Shown: positions 33,727-46,657, numbered from the stretch's first letter. The stretch is 64,000 bases of DNA from Misgurnus anguillicaudatus (GCF_027580225.2 NC_073346.2:6102001-6166000); one strand, 5' to 3'. Translations and numbers: made by a program. The notes: generated by a model not told the origin, from the letters alone.

Positions 33727-35425
33727 GTTGCTTTGTTTCTGGACTGCCGATTGAAATGCAAGAGTTACGGCACGAGCTGAGCGCTGCTGTTCGTTTGCCG
33801 ATTTCGCACCTCTCGCCGTCCCTATGTTGGAGTCACAAGTCGCCTTTGTTTAAAGCCACTGAACACCGGTGATGGGAGAAAGGAAACTTTTCGAAGCTTC
33901 GAATCGATTGAACCAATCGCTTCGGAAATTGATTCAGTTCTTCGAAGCGTTCGAAACACCACACTCGCTGGCGACACCTGCTGGTCAAAATAGTGTTAAA
34001 GCAGATCTTTCCAAACATTTTACACTTTATTTTACAAAATAATAGCAAGATTTGTATTAAAACATGTTTAAAAAATTATTTAACCTTATTAAGACATAAT
34101 TAAAAGTGTATTGTGTGTTTTTCAGTTGTATTTAGGGCAAACAAATCATTAAAACCATCTCCCCTTTTAATTATGCACATTTTTGTCATTAAATCTGTCT
34201 ATAAACAAAAAGTAAACAAAATGGTAGTGTTACTAGCCAGAAGGATGCATGTTTTATGAACTTGCGTAATAAGACTGACCCGAGTTTACCTTACCATATG
34301 AGACATTGGTCATTTGTGACCAACTCCCCCTAGTGGTGATCCATTGGATTTTCAAAACGTTTCGAAAGAGTTATGACATAATGAAGCCTCGTTTGCTAAA
34401 ATCACGTGACTTGGCCAGTTTGAAACAAGCTCCGAGCAAATTGATTCAAAACGATAGATTTTGAAAAGTTTCGAAGCCTCATAAAGCAGTACTTCGGAAG
34501 CGACCATCGTTTCTGAACACCTCGCGACAAACCAGACCATAATGAAAGATTTTCTGCAATTGACCAAAGATACGCAGCTCTGCTGTGAGCAGAGCACCCA
34601 AAAATACAAAAAACTCACAACGTCCTCCTCCACGGAAATCTTTAGTAAAAGGCGAAAGATTTATACGTAGTTGAAGAAAAACTTGAGTTATGTCCAACAA
34701 ACCTCGACCCAGTGTGCTCCCTGTGCCACACCATAATGTTCAAAAAGGGTAATTTCTGGTTCAGGATCCACCCAGATCCTTCCACCTGGGAGGAGCAAAA
34801 GAGGTAGAAATACGTTCCTGCGCAAAATAAAGACACAGGCACAGGCTACTAACATGTCACAGTGTGATCTTTTGCTGAGAGGTTTTGGGGAATGAAACTC
34901 TGTGCACATTACACAGAGGATGCACCGGCACAGGTTATCTCCAATCTCCATCCCATTAATTTCCATAGCCTCTAGGGAAAAAAAGGAAAAAGAAAGGGCC
35001 CCAACAGAAGAACAAGGTCTAAGACCTTCAGCTTAATAGATCATTTTCACTTCAAAAATTCTTTTTGGGATTATGATAGCTGGTGTTAGGGCAGGGTGTA
35101 GTTTATGTTTAATTTATTTCAGGTAAATAGTAAAAAAGCAAGGGGATGGATTGAGGTTCAGAATGGGGTAGGGTTGTCCTTTTAAAGTACCGATCTAAGG
35201 GGTTTACTGATTTTGGGGTAAGGAAGGTAGTTGGCTGGGGCAGTAGCAGGGAATGTTTTTTAAAAAAGGAGGTAAGGAAACTTTTTAAAATATAAACAAG
35301 CAGACAAAATAAACAAAAATACGGGGGGAATAAGCAGGAAGGCTGTCCTCACAAATGGGGAGCGTGTGTTATTTGCTGCGTTCTGGATTGGGGATTCGGC
35401 TCGACGACTCTCCCTGGGCGTAAGA

Positions 35426-35497
35426 TCCTTGTTAGTATAGTAGACAGTAACTCCGCCTGTCACGCGGAAGACCGGGGTTCGATTCCCCGACGGGGAG
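35426..35497 (+). tRNA. tRNA-Asp(GTC), unit 2 copy B, altered
   Basis: Three changes: C5 to T, G17 to A within the A box (AGTGG becomes AGTAG) and T25 to A. The anticodon is intact. Promoter strength may be reduced. Confidence 0.8.
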
Positions 35498-35615
35498 ATC
35501 TCCTTTTCGTTTGACTTCTCAAACAACTTGCACGAGCCACCTTTACGCATCAAAATCGGCTGAAGAAGTGCGCTGCGTTGCTCTCGTTCTCACGATGGGG
35601 TCGAGCAAAAAGCAA

Positions 35616-35687
35616 TGCGTTGGCCGGGAATCGAACCCGGGTCAACTGCTTGGAAGGCAGCTATGCTCACCACTATACCACCAACGC
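35616..35687 (-). tRNA. tRNA-Gly(TCC), unit 2
   Basis: Consensus copy with anticodon TCC and TTTTT terminator. Confidence 0.96.
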
Positions 35688-35888
35688 AGGCAGAAAGGTG
35701 TTGCTCAACAGGACCTGTGAATGTCCTGAACCAACTGTTGTTTTAGAGCTGCACTGAATTGATCACGGATTCAGTCGATTCCCTTCCACGCCTCCTGCTG
35801 GTGTCTGTAACTTGATAACCACAGAATCCCAAGAGTACTCTTTCGAAGGGGAGATTGGCCGGCGTGATGCCCGTGCGAGAGAGAGGAG

Positions 35889-35953
35889 TCCTCGTTAGTA
35901 TAGTGGACAGTATCTCCGCCTGTCACGCGGGGGTTCGATTCCCCGACGGGGAG
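35889..35953 (+). pseudogene. tRNA-Asp pseudogene, unit 3 copy A (7-nt deletion)
   Basis: Only 65 nt: AAGACCG is missing between the anticodon stem and T-arm, so GCGG runs directly into GGGTTCG. This removes the variable region plus parts of the anticodon stem and T-stem, so the tRNA cannot fold normally. The deletion lies between two G-rich runs and could be a slippage event. Confidence 0.9.
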
Positions 35954-37652
35954 GTTTGCTTTGTTTCTGGACTGCCGATTGAAATGCAAGAGTTACGGCA
36001 CGAGCTGAGCGCTGCTGTTCGTTTGCCGATTTCGCACCTCTCGCCGTCCCTATGTTGGAGTCACAAGTCGCCTTTGTTTAAAGCCACTGAACACCGGTGA
36101 TGGGAGAAAGGAAACTTTTCGAAGCTTCGAATCGATTGAACCAATTGCTTCGGAAATTGATTCAGTTCTTCGAAGCGTTCGAAACACCACACTCGCTGGC
36201 GACACCTGCTGGTCAAAATAGTGTTAAAGCAGATCTTTCCAAACATTTTACACTTTATTTTACAAAATAATAGCAAGATTTGTATTAAAACATGTTTAAA
36301 AAATTATTTAACCTTATTAAGACATAATTAAAAGTGTATTGTGTGTTTTTCAGTTGTATTTAGGGCAAACAAATCATTAAAACCATCTCCCCTTTTAATT
36401 ATGCACATTTTTGTCATTAAATCTGTCTATAAACAAAAAGTAAACAAAATGGTAGTGTTACTAGCCAGAAGGATGCATGTTTTATGAACTTGCGTAATAA
36501 GACTGACCCGAGTTTACCTTACCATATGAGACATTGGTCATTTGTGACCAACTCCCCCTAGTGGTGATCCATTGGATTTTCAAAACGTTTCGAAAGAGTT
36601 ATGACATAATGAAGCCTCGTTTGCTAAAATCACGTGACTTGGCCAGTTTGAAACAAGCTCCGAGCAAATTGATTCAAAACGATAGATTTTGAAAAGTTAC
36701 GAAGCCTCATAAAGCGGTGCTTCGGAAGCGACCATCGTTTCTGAACACCTCGCGACAAACCAGACCATAATGAAAGATTTTCTGCAATTAACCAAAGATA
36801 CGCAGCTCTGCTGTGAGCAGAGCACCCAAAAATACAAAAAACTCACAACGTCCTCCTCCACGGAAATCTTTAGTAAAAGGCGAAAGATTTATACGTAGTT
36901 GAAGGAAAACTTGAGTTATGTCCAACAAACCTCGACCCAGTGTGCTCCCTGTGCCACACCATAATGTTCAAAAAGGGTAATTTCTGGTTCAGGATCCACC
37001 CAGATCCTTCCACCTGGGAGGAGCAAAAGAGGTAGAAATACGTTCCTGCGCAAAATAAAGACACAGGCACAGGCTACTAACATGTCACAGTGTGATCTTT
37101 TGCTGAGAGGTTTTGGGGAATGAAACTCTGCGCACATTACACAGAGGATGCACCGGCACAGGTTATCTCCAATCTCCATCCCATTAATTTCCATAGCCTC
37201 TAGGGAAAAAAGGAAAAAGAAAGGGCCCCAACAGAAGAACAAGGTCTAAGACCTTCAGCTTAATAGATCATTTTCACTTCAAAAATTCTTTTTGGGATTA
37301 TGATAGCTGGTGTTAGGGCAGGGTGTAGTTTATGTTTAATTTATTTCAGGTAAATAGTAAAAAAGCAAGGGGATGGATTGAGGTTCAGAATGGGGTAGGG
37401 TTGTCCTTTTAAAGTACCGATCTAAGGGGTTTACTGATTTTGGGGTAAGGAAGGTAGTTGGCTGGGGCAGTAGCAGGGAATGTTTTTTAAAAAAGGAGGT
37501 AAGGAAACTTTTTAAAATATAAACAAGCAGACAAAATAAACAAAAATACGGGGGGAATAAGCAGGAAGGCTGTCCTCACAAATGGGGAGCGTGTGTTATT
37601 TGCTGCGTTCTGGATTGGGGATTCGGCTCGACGACTCACCCTGGGCGTAAGA

Positions 37653-37724
37653 TCCTCGTTAGTATAGTGGACAGTATCTCCGCCTGTCACGCGGAAGACC
37701 GGGGTTCGATTCCCCGAAGGGGAG
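37653..37724 (+). tRNA. tRNA-Asp(GTC), unit 3 copy B, acceptor mismatch
   Basis: C66 is A, breaking the G6-C66 acceptor pair. Everything else is consensus, including the downstream TTTT. It may be poorly processed. Confidence 0.8.
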
Positions 37725-37842
37725 ATCTCCTTTTCGTTTGACTTCTCAAACAACTTGCACGAGCCACCTTTACGCATCAAAATCGGCTGAAGAAGTGCGC
37801 TGCGTTGCTCTCGTTCTCACGATGGGGTCGAGCAAAAAGCAA

Positions 37843-37914
37843 TGCGTTGGCCGGGAATCGAACCCGGGTCAACTGCTTGGAAGGCAGCTATGCTCACCAC
37901 TATACCACCAACGC
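37843..37914 (-). tRNA. tRNA-Gly(TCC), unit 3
   Basis: Consensus copy. Confidence 0.96.
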
Positions 37915-38115
37915 AGGCAGAAAGGGGTTGCTCAACAGGACCTGTGAATGTCCTGAACCAACTGTTGTTTTAGAGCTGCACTAAATTGATCACGGATTCA
38001 GTCGATTCCCTTCCACGCCTCCTGCTGGTGTCTGTAACTTGATAACCACAGAATCCCAAGAGTACTCTTTCGAAGGGGAGATTGGCCGGCGTGATGCCCG
38101 TGCGAGAGAGAGGAG

Positions 38116-38187
38116 TCCTCGTTAGTATAGTGGACAGTATCTCCGCCTGTCACGCAGAAGACCGGGGTTCGATTCCCCGACCGGGAG
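38116..38187 (+). pseudogene. tRNA-Asp, unit 4 copy A, probably inactive
   Basis: G41 to A breaks an anticodon-stem pair and G67 to C breaks an acceptor pair. Two unpaired positions in different stems make function doubtful. The anticodon GTC and internal promoter boxes remain. Confidence 0.8.
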
Positions 38188-39888
38188 GTTTGCTTTGTTT
38201 CTGGACTGCCGATTGAAATGCAAGAGTTACGGCACGAGCTGAGCGCTTCTGTTCGTTTGCTGATTTCGCACCTCTCGCCGTCCCTATGTTGGAGTCACAA
38301 GTCGCCTTTGTTTAAAGCCACTGAACACTGGTGATGGGAGAAACGAAACTTTTCGAAGCTTCGAATCGATTGAACCAATCGCTTCGGAAATTGATTCAGT
38401 TCTTCGAAGCGTTCGAAACACCACACTCGCTGGCGACACCTGCTGGTCAAAATAGTGTTAAAGCAGATCTTTACAAACATTTTACACTTTATTTTACAAA
38501 ATAATAGCAAGATTTGTATTAAAACATGTTTAAAAAAATTATTTAACCTTATTAAGACATAATTAAAAGTGTATTGTGTGTTTTTCAGTTGTATTTAGGG
38601 CAAACAAATCATTAAAACCATCTCCCCTTTTAATTATGCACATTTTTGTCATTAAATCTGTCTATAAACAAAAAGTAAACAAAATGGTAGTGTTACTAGC
38701 CAGAAGGATGCATGTTTTATGAACTTGCGTAATAAGACTGACCCGAGTTTACCTTACCATATGAGACATTGGTCATTTGTGACCAACTCCCCCTAGTGGT
38801 GATCCATTGGATTTTCAAAACGTTTCGAAAGAGTTATGACATAATGAAGCCTCGTTTGCTAAAATCACGTGACTTGGCCAGTTTGAAACAAGCTCCGAGC
38901 AAATTGATTCAAAACGATAGATTTTGAAAAGTTTCGAAGCCTCATAAAGCGGTGCTTCGGAAGCGACCATCGTTTCTGAACACGTCGCGACAAACCAGAC
39001 CATAATGAAAGATTTTCTGCAATTGACCAAAGTTACGCAGCTCTGCTGTGAGCAGAGCACCCAAAAATACAAAAGACTCACAACGTCCTCCTCCACGGAA
39101 ATCTTTAGTAAAAGGCGAAAGATTTATACGTAGTTGAAGGAAAACTTGAGTTATGTCCAACAAACCTCGACCCAGTGTGCTCCCTGTGCCACACCATAAT
39201 GTTCAAAAAGGGTAATTTCTGGTTCAGGATCCACCCAGATCCTTCCACCTGGGAGGAGCAAAAGAGGTAGAAATACGTTCCTGCGCAAAATAAAGACACA
39301 GGCACAGGCTACTAACATGTCACAGTGTGATCTTTTGCTGAGAGGTTTTGGGGAATGAAACTCTGTGCACATTACACGGAGGATGCACCGGCACAGGTTA
39401 TCTCCAATCTCCATCCCATTTATTTCCATAGCCTCTAGGGAAAAAAAGGAAAAAGAAAGGGCCCCAACAGAAGAACAAGGTCTAAGACCTTCAGCTTAAT
39501 AGATCATTTTCACTTCAAAAATTCTTTTTGGGATTATGATAGCTGGTGTTAGGGCAGGGTGTAGTTTATGGTTAATTTATTTCAGGTAAATAGTAAAAAA
39601 GCAAGGGGATGGATTGAGGTTCAGAATGGGGTAGGGTTGTCCTTTTAAAGTACCGATCTAAGGGGTTTACTGATTTTGGGGTAAGGAAGGTAGTTGGCTG
39701 GGGCAGTAGCAGGGAATGTTTTTTAAAAAAGGAGGTAAGGAAACTTTTTAAAATATAAACAAGCAGACAAAATAAACAAAAATACGGGGGGAATAAGCAG
39801 GAAGGCTGTCCTCACAAATGGGGAGCGTGTGTTATTTGCTGCGTTCTGGATTGGGGATTCGGCTCGACGACTCACCCTGGGCGTAAGA

Positions 39889-39960
39889 TCCTCGTTAGTA
39901 TAGTGGACAGTATCTCCGCCTGTCACGCGGAAGACCGTGGTTCGATTTCCCGACGGGGAG
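39889..39960 (+). tRNA. hybrid B/A tRNA-Asp(GTC) at the unit 4 junction
   Basis: Copy-B-type 5' flank joined to copy-A-type 3' flank through a single 72-nt tRNA-Asp. G50 to T mispairs with C62, and C60 to T makes a G-T wobble with G52; both are in the T-stem, and G50 also lies next to the B box. It has lost the copy-B TTTT terminator. Activity doubtful. Confidence 0.85.
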
Positions 39961-41660
39961 GTTTGCTTTGTTTCTGGACTGCCGATTGAAATGCAAGAGT
40001 TACGGCACGAGCTGAGCGCTGCTGTTCGTTTGCCGATTTCGCACCTCTCGCCGTCCCTATGTTGGAGTCACAAGTCGCCTTTGTTTAAAGCCACTGAACA
40101 CCGGTGATGGGAGAAAGGAAACTTTTCGAAGCTTCGAATCGATTGAACCAATCGCTTCGGAAATTGATTCAGTTCTTCGAAGCGTTCGAAACACCACACT
40201 CGCTGGCGACACCTGCTGGTCAAAATAGTGTTAAAGCAGATCTTTCCAAACATTTTACACTTTATTTTACAAAATAATAGCAAGATTTGTATTAAAACAT
40301 GTTTAAAAAATTATTTAACCTTATTAAGACATAATTAAAAGTGTATTGTGTGTTTTTCAGTTGTATTTAGGGCAAACAAATCATTAAAACCATCTCCCCT
40401 TTTAATTATGCACATTTTTGTCATTAAATCTGTCTATAAACAAAAAGTAAACAAAATGGTAGTGTTACTAGCCAGAAGGATGCATGTTTTATGAACTTGC
40501 GTAATAAGACTGACCCGAGTTTACCTTACCATATGAGACATTGGTCATTTGTGACCAACTCCCCCTAGTGGTGATCCATTGGATTTTCAAAACGTTTCGA
40601 AAGAGTTATGACATAATGAAGCCTCGTTTGCTAAAATCACGTGACTTGGCCAGTTTGAAACAAGCTCCGAGCAAATTGATTCAAAACGATAGATTTTGAA
40701 AAGTTTCGAAGCCTCATAAAGTGGTGCTTCGGATGCGACCATCGATTCTGAACACCTCGCGACAAACCAGACCATAATGAAAGATTTTCTGCAATTGACC
40801 AAAGATACGCAGCTCTGCTATGAGCAGAGCACCCAAAAATACAAAAAACTCACAACGTCCTCCTCCACGAAAATCTTTAGTAAAAGGTGAAAGATTTATA
40901 CGTAGTTGAAGGAAAACTTGAGTTATGTCCAACAAACCTCGACCCAGTGTGCTCCCTGTGCCACACCATAATGTTCAAAAAGGGTAATTTCTGGTTCAGG
41001 ATCCACCCAGATCCTTCCACCTGGGAGGAGCAAAAGAGGTAGAAATACGTTCCTGCGCAAAATAAAGACACAGGCACAGGCTACTAACATGTCACAGTGT
41101 GATCTTTTGCTGAGAGGTTTTGGGGAATGAAACTCTGTGCACATTACACAGAGGATGCACCGGCACAGGTTATCTCCAATCTCCATCCCATTAATTTCCA
41201 TAGCCTCTAGGGAAAAAAAGGAAAAAGAAAGGGCCCCAACAGAAGAACAAGGTCTAAGACCTTCAGCTTAATAGATCATTTTCACTTTAAAAATTCTTTA
41301 TGGGATTATGATAGCTGGTGTTAGGGCAGGGTGTAGTTTATGTTTAATTTATTTCAGGTAAATAGTAAAAAAGCAAGGGGATGGATTGAGGTTCAGAATG
41401 GGGTAGGGTTGTCCTTTTAAAGTACCGATCTAAGGGGTTTACTGATTTTGGGGTAAGGAAGGTAGTTGGCTGGGGCAGTAGCAGGGAATGTTTTTTAAAA
41501 AAGGAGGTAAGGAAACTTTTTAAAATATAAACAAGCAGACAAAATAAACAAAAATACGGGGGGAATAAGCAGGAAGGCTGTCCTCACAAATGGGGAGCGT
41601 GTGTTATTTGCTGCGTTCTGGATTGGGGATTCGGCTCGACGACTCACCCTGGGCGTAAGA

Positions 41661-41732
41661 TCCTCGTTAGTATAGTGGACAGTATCTCCGCCTGTCACGC
41701 GGAAGACCGGGGTTCGATTCCCCGACGGGGAG
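41661..41732 (+). tRNA. tRNA-Asp(GTC), unit 4 copy B
   Basis: Consensus sequence with downstream TTTT. Confidence 0.97.
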
Positions 41733-41850
41733 ATCTCCTTTTCGTTTGACTTCTCAAACAACTTGCACGAGCCACCTTTACGCATCAAAATCGGCTGAAG
41801 AAGTGCGCTGCGTTGCTCTCGTTCTCACGATGGGGTCGGGCAAAAAGCAA

Positions 41851-41922
41851 TGCGTTGGCCGGGAATCGAACCCGGGTCAACTGCTTGGAAGGCAGCTATG
41901 CTCACCACTATACCACCAACGC
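41851..41922 (-). tRNA. tRNA-Gly(TCC), unit 4
   Basis: Consensus copy; the only tRNA-Gly in the 4-kb fused unit. Confidence 0.96.
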
Positions 41923-42123
41923 AGGCAGAAAGGTGTTGCTCAACAGGACCTGTGAATGTCCTGAACCAACTGTTGTTTTAGAGCTGCACTGAATTGATCA
42001 CGGATTCAGTCGATTCCCTTCCACGCCTCCTGCTGGTGTCTGTAACTTGATAACCACAGAATCCCAAGAGTACTCTTTCGAAGGGGAGATTGGCCGGCGT
42101 GATGCCAGTGCGAGAGAGAGGAG

Positions 42124-42195
42124 TCCTCGTTAGTATAGTGGACAGTATCTCCGCCTGTCACGCGGAAGACCGGGGTTCGATTCCCCGACGGGGAG
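42124..42195 (+). tRNA. tRNA-Asp(GTC), unit 5 copy A
   Basis: Consensus tRNA. Uniquely among A copies the flank reads GGGGAGTTTTGC, so a TTTT terminator directly follows the gene. Confidence 0.97.
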
Positions 42196-43891
42196 TTTTG
42201 CTTTGTTTCTGGACTGCCGATTGAAATGCAAGAGTTACGGCGCTGAGCGCTGCTGTTAGTTTGCCGATTTCGCACCTCTCGCCGTCCCTATGTTGGAGTC
42301 ACAAGTCGCCTTTGTTTAAAGCCACTGAACACCGGTGATGGGAGAAAGGAAACTTTTCGAAGCTTCGAATCGATTGAACCAATCGCTTCGGAAATTGATT
42401 CAGTTCTTCGAAGCGTTCGAAACACCACACTCGCTGGCGACACCTGCTGGTCAAAATAGTGTTAAAGCAGATCTTTCCAAACATTTTACACTTTATTTTA
42501 CAAAATAATAGCAAGATTTGTATTAAAACATGTTTAAAAAATTATTTAACCTTATTAAGACATAATTAAAAGTGTATTGTGTGTTTTTCAGTTGTATTTA
42601 GGGCAAACAAATCATTAAAACCATCTCCCCTTTTAATTATGCACATTTTTGTCATTAAATCTGTCTATAAACAAAAAGTAAACAAAATGGTAGTGTTACT
42701 AGCCAGAAGGATGCATGTTTTATGAACTTGCGTAATAAGACTGACCCGAGTTTACCTTACCATATGAGACACTGGTCATTTGTGACCAACTCCCCCTAGT
42801 GGTGATCCATTGGATTTTCAAAACGTTTCGAAAGAGTTATGACGTAATGAAGCCTCGTTTGCTAAAATCACGTGACTTGGCCAGTTTGAAACAAGCTCCG
42901 AGCAAATTGATTCAAAACGATAGATTTTGAAAAGTTTCGAAGCCTCATAAAGCGGTGCTTCGGAAGCGACCATCGTTTCTGAACACCTCGCGACAAACCA
43001 GGCCATAATGAAAGATTTTCTGCAATTGACCAAAGTTACGCAGCTCTGCTGTGAGCAGAGCTCCCAAAAATACAAAAAACTCACAACGTCCTCCTCCACG
43101 GAAATCTTTAGTAAAAGGCGAAAGATTTATACGTAGTTGAAGGAAAACTTGAGTTATGTCCAACAAACCTCGACCCAGTGTGCTCCCTGTGCCACACCAT
43201 AATGTTCAAAAAGGGTAATTTCTGGTTCAGGATCCACCCAGACCCTTCCACCTGGGAGGAGCAAAAGAGGTAGAAATACGTTCCTGCGCAAAATAAAGAC
43301 ACAGGCACGGGCTACTAACATGTCACAGTGTGATCTTTTGCTGAGAGGTTTTGGGGAATGAAACTCTGTGCACATTACACAGAGGATGCACCGGCACAGG
43401 TTATCTCCAATCTCCATCCCATTGATTTCCATAACCTCTAGGGAAAAAAAGGAAAAAGAAAGGGCCCCAACAGAAGAACAAGGTCTAAGACCTTCAGCTT
43501 AATAGATCATTTTCACTTCAAAAATTCTTTTTGGGATTATGATAGCTGGTGTTAGGGCAGGGTGTAGTTTATGGTTAATTTATTTCAGGTAAATAGTAAA
43601 AAAGCAAGGGGATGGATTGAGGTTCAGAATGGGGTAGGGTTGTCCTTTTAAAGTACCGATCTAAGGGGTTTACTGATTTTGGGGTAAGGAAGGTAGTTGG
43701 CTGGGGCAGTAGCAGGGAATGTTTTTTAAAAAAGGAGGTAAGGAAACTTTTTAAAATATAAACAAGCAGACAAAATAAACAAAAATACGGGGGGAATAAA
43801 CAGGAAGGCTGTCCTCACAAATGGGGAGCGTGTGTTATTTGCTGCGTTCTGGATTGGGGATTCGGCTCGACGACTCACCCTGGGTGTAAGA

Positions 43892-43963
43892 TCCTCGTTA
43901 GTATAGTGGACAGTATCTCCGCCTGTCACGCGGAAGACCGGGGTTCGATTCCCCGACGGGGAG
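43892..43963 (+). tRNA. tRNA-Asp(GTC), unit 5 copy B
   Basis: Consensus; the upstream flank has GGGTGTAAGA instead of GGGCGTAAGA. Confidence 0.97.
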
Positions 43964-44081
43964 ATCTCCTTTTCGTTTGACTTCTCAAACAACTTGCACG
44001 AGCCACCTTTACGCATCAAAATCGGCTGAAGAAGTGCGCTGCGTTGCTCTCGTTCTCACGATGGGGTCGGGCAAAAAGCAA

Positions 44082-44153
44082 TGCGTTGGCCGGGAATCGA
44101 ACCCGGGTCAACTGCTTGGAAGGCAGCTATGCTCACCACTATACCACCAACGC
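44082..44153 (-). tRNA. tRNA-Gly(TCC), unit 5
   Basis: Consensus copy. Confidence 0.96.
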
Positions 44154-44354
44154 AGGCAGAAAGGTGTTGCTCAACAGGACCTGTGAATGTCCTGAACCAA
44201 CTGTTGTTTTAGAGCTGCACTGAATTGATCACGGATTCAGTCGATTCCCTTCCACGCCTCCTGCTGGTGTCTGTAACTTGATAACCACAGAATCCCAAGA
44301 GTACTCTTTCGAAGGGGAGGTTGGCCGGCGTGATGCCAGTGCGAGAGAGAGGAG

Positions 44355-44426
44355 TCATCGTTAGTATAGTGGACAGTATCTCCGCCTGTCACGCGGAAGA
44401 CCGGGGTTCGATTCCCCGACGGGGAG
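44355..44426 (+). tRNA. tRNA-Asp(GTC), unit 6 copy A, acceptor mismatch
   Basis: C3 to A breaks the C3-G69 acceptor pair. The rest is consensus. Confidence 0.82.
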
Positions 44427-46122
44427 GTTTGCTTTGTTTCTGGACTGCCGATTGAAATGCAAGAGTTACGGCGCTGAGCGCTGCTGTTAGTTTGCCGATT
44501 TCACACCTCTCGCCGTCCCTATGTTGGAGTCACAAGTCGCCTTTGTTTAAAGCCACTGAACACCGGTGATGGGAGAAACGAAACTTTTCGAAGCTTCGAA
44601 TCGATTGAACCAATCGCTTCGGAAATTGATTCAGTTCTTCGAAGCTTTCGAAACACCACACTCGCTGGCGACACCTGCTGGTCAAAATAGTGTTAAAGCA
44701 GATCTTTCCAAACATTTTACACTTTATTTTACAAAATAATAGCAAGATTTGTATTAAAACATGTTTAAAAAATTATTTAACCTTATTAAGACATAATTAA
44801 AAGTGTATTGTGTGTTTTTCAGTTGTATTTAGGGCAAACAAATCATTAAAACCATCTCCCCTTTTAATTATGCACATTTTTGTCATTAAATCTGTCTATA
44901 AACAAAAAGTAAACAAAATGGTAGTGTTACTAGCCAGAAGGATGCATGTTTTATGAACTTGCGTAATAAGACTGACCCGAGTTTACCTTACCATATGAGA
45001 CACTGGTCATTTGTGACCAACTCCCCCTAGTGGTGATCCATTGGATTTTCAAAACGTTTCGAAAGAGTTATGACGTAATGAAGCCTCGTTTGCTAAAATC
45101 ACGTGACTTGGCCAGTTTGAAACAAGCTCCGAGCAAATTGATTCAAAACGATAGATTTTGAAAAGTTTCGAAGCCTCATAAAGCGGTGCTTCGGAAGCGA
45201 CCATCGTTTCTGAACACCTCGCGACAAACCAGGCCATAATGAAAGATTTTCTGCAATTGACCAAAGTTACGCAGCTCTGCTGTGAGCAGAGCTCCCAAAA
45301 ATACAAAAAACTCACAACGTCCTCCTTCACGGAAATCTTTAGTAAAAGGCGAAAGATTTATACGTAGTTGAAGGAAAACTTGAGTTATGTCCAACAAACC
45401 TCGACCCAGTGTGCTCCCTGTGCCACACCATATTGTTCAAAAAGGGTAATTTCTGGTTCAGGATCCACCCAGACCCTTCCACCTGGGAGGAGCAAAAGAG
45501 GTAGAAATACGTTCCTGCGCAAAATAAAGACACAGGCACGGGCTACTAACATGTCACAGTGTGATCTTTTGCTGAGAGGTTTTGGGGAATGAAACTCTGT
45601 GCACATTACACAGAGGATGCACCGGCACAGGTTATCTCCAATCTCCATCCCATTGATTTCCATAACCTCTAGGGAAAAAAAGGAAAAAGAAAGGGCCCCA
45701 ACAGAAGAACAAGGTCTAAGACCTTCAGCTTAATAGATCATTTTCACTTCAAAAATTCTTTTTGGGATTATGATAGCTGGTGTTAGGGCAGGGTGTAGTT
45801 TATGGTTAATTTATTTCAGGTAAATAGTAAAAAAGCAAGGGGATGGATTGAGGTTCAGAATGGGGTAGGGTTGTCCTTTTAAAGTACCGATCTAAGGGGT
45901 TTACTGATTTTGGGGTAAGGAAGGTAGTTGGCTGGGGCAGTAGCAGGGAATGTTTTTTAAAAAAGGAGGTAAGGAAACATTTTAAAATATAAACAAGCAG
46001 ACAAAATAAACAAAAATACGGGGGGAATAAACAGGAAGGCTGTCCTCACAAATGGGGAGCGTGTGTTATTTGCTGCGTTCTGGATTGGGGATTCGGCTCG
46101 ACGACTCACCCTGGGCGTAAGA

Positions 46123-46194
46123 TCCTCGTTAGTATAGTGGACAGTATCTCCGCCTGTCACGCGGAAGACCGGGGTTCGATTCCCCGACGGGGAG
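46123..46194 (+). tRNA. tRNA-Asp(GTC), unit 6 copy B
   Basis: Consensus with TTTT downstream. Confidence 0.97.
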
Positions 46195-46312
46195 ATCTCC
46201 TTTTCGTTTGACTTCTCAAACAACTTGCACGAGCCACCTTTACGCATCAAAATCGGCTGAAGAAGTGCGCTGCGTTGCTCTCGTTCTCACGATGGGGTCG
46301 GGCAAAAAGCAA

Positions 46313-46384
46313 TGCGTTGGCCGGGAATCGAACCCGGGTCAACTGCTTGGAAGGCAGCTATGCTCACCACTATACCACCAACGC
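46313..46384 (-). tRNA. tRNA-Gly(TCC), unit 6
   Basis: Consensus copy. Confidence 0.96.
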
Positions 46385-46585
46385 AGGCAGAAAGGTGTTG
46401 CTCAACAGGACCTGTGAATGTCCTGAACCAACTGTTGTTTTAGAGCTGCACTGAATTGATCACGGATTCAGTCGATTCCCTTCCACGCCTCCTGCTGGTG
46501 TCTGTAACTTGATAACCACAGAATCCCAAGAGTACTCTTTCGAAGGGGAGGTTGGCCGGCGTGATGCCAGTGCGAGAGAAAGGAG

Positions 46586-46657
46586 TCCTCGTTAGTATAG
46601 TGGACAGTATCTCCGCCTGTCACGCAGAAGACCGGGGTTCGATTCCCCGACGGGGAG
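46586..46657 (+). tRNA. tRNA-Asp(GTC), unit 7 copy A, anticodon-stem mismatch
   Basis: G41 to A unpairs C29, the same change as in unit 4 copy A. Either a shared ancestral variant or gene conversion. Confidence 0.82.

Larger units (their letters stand above)
37987..41994. repeat. fused double unit (unit 4) lacking one tRNA-Gly
   Basis: This 4,008-bp unit has copy A (38116), one spacer, a hybrid tRNA-Asp (39889), a second spacer, copy B (41661) and tRNA-Gly (41851). Two normal units minus the 463-bp B-to-A interval predict about 4.0 kb. The upstream flank of the hybrid is copy-B type (GGGCGTAAGA) and its downstream flank is copy-A type (GTTTGCTTTG), so the crossover fell within the tRNA. Confidence 0.95.
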
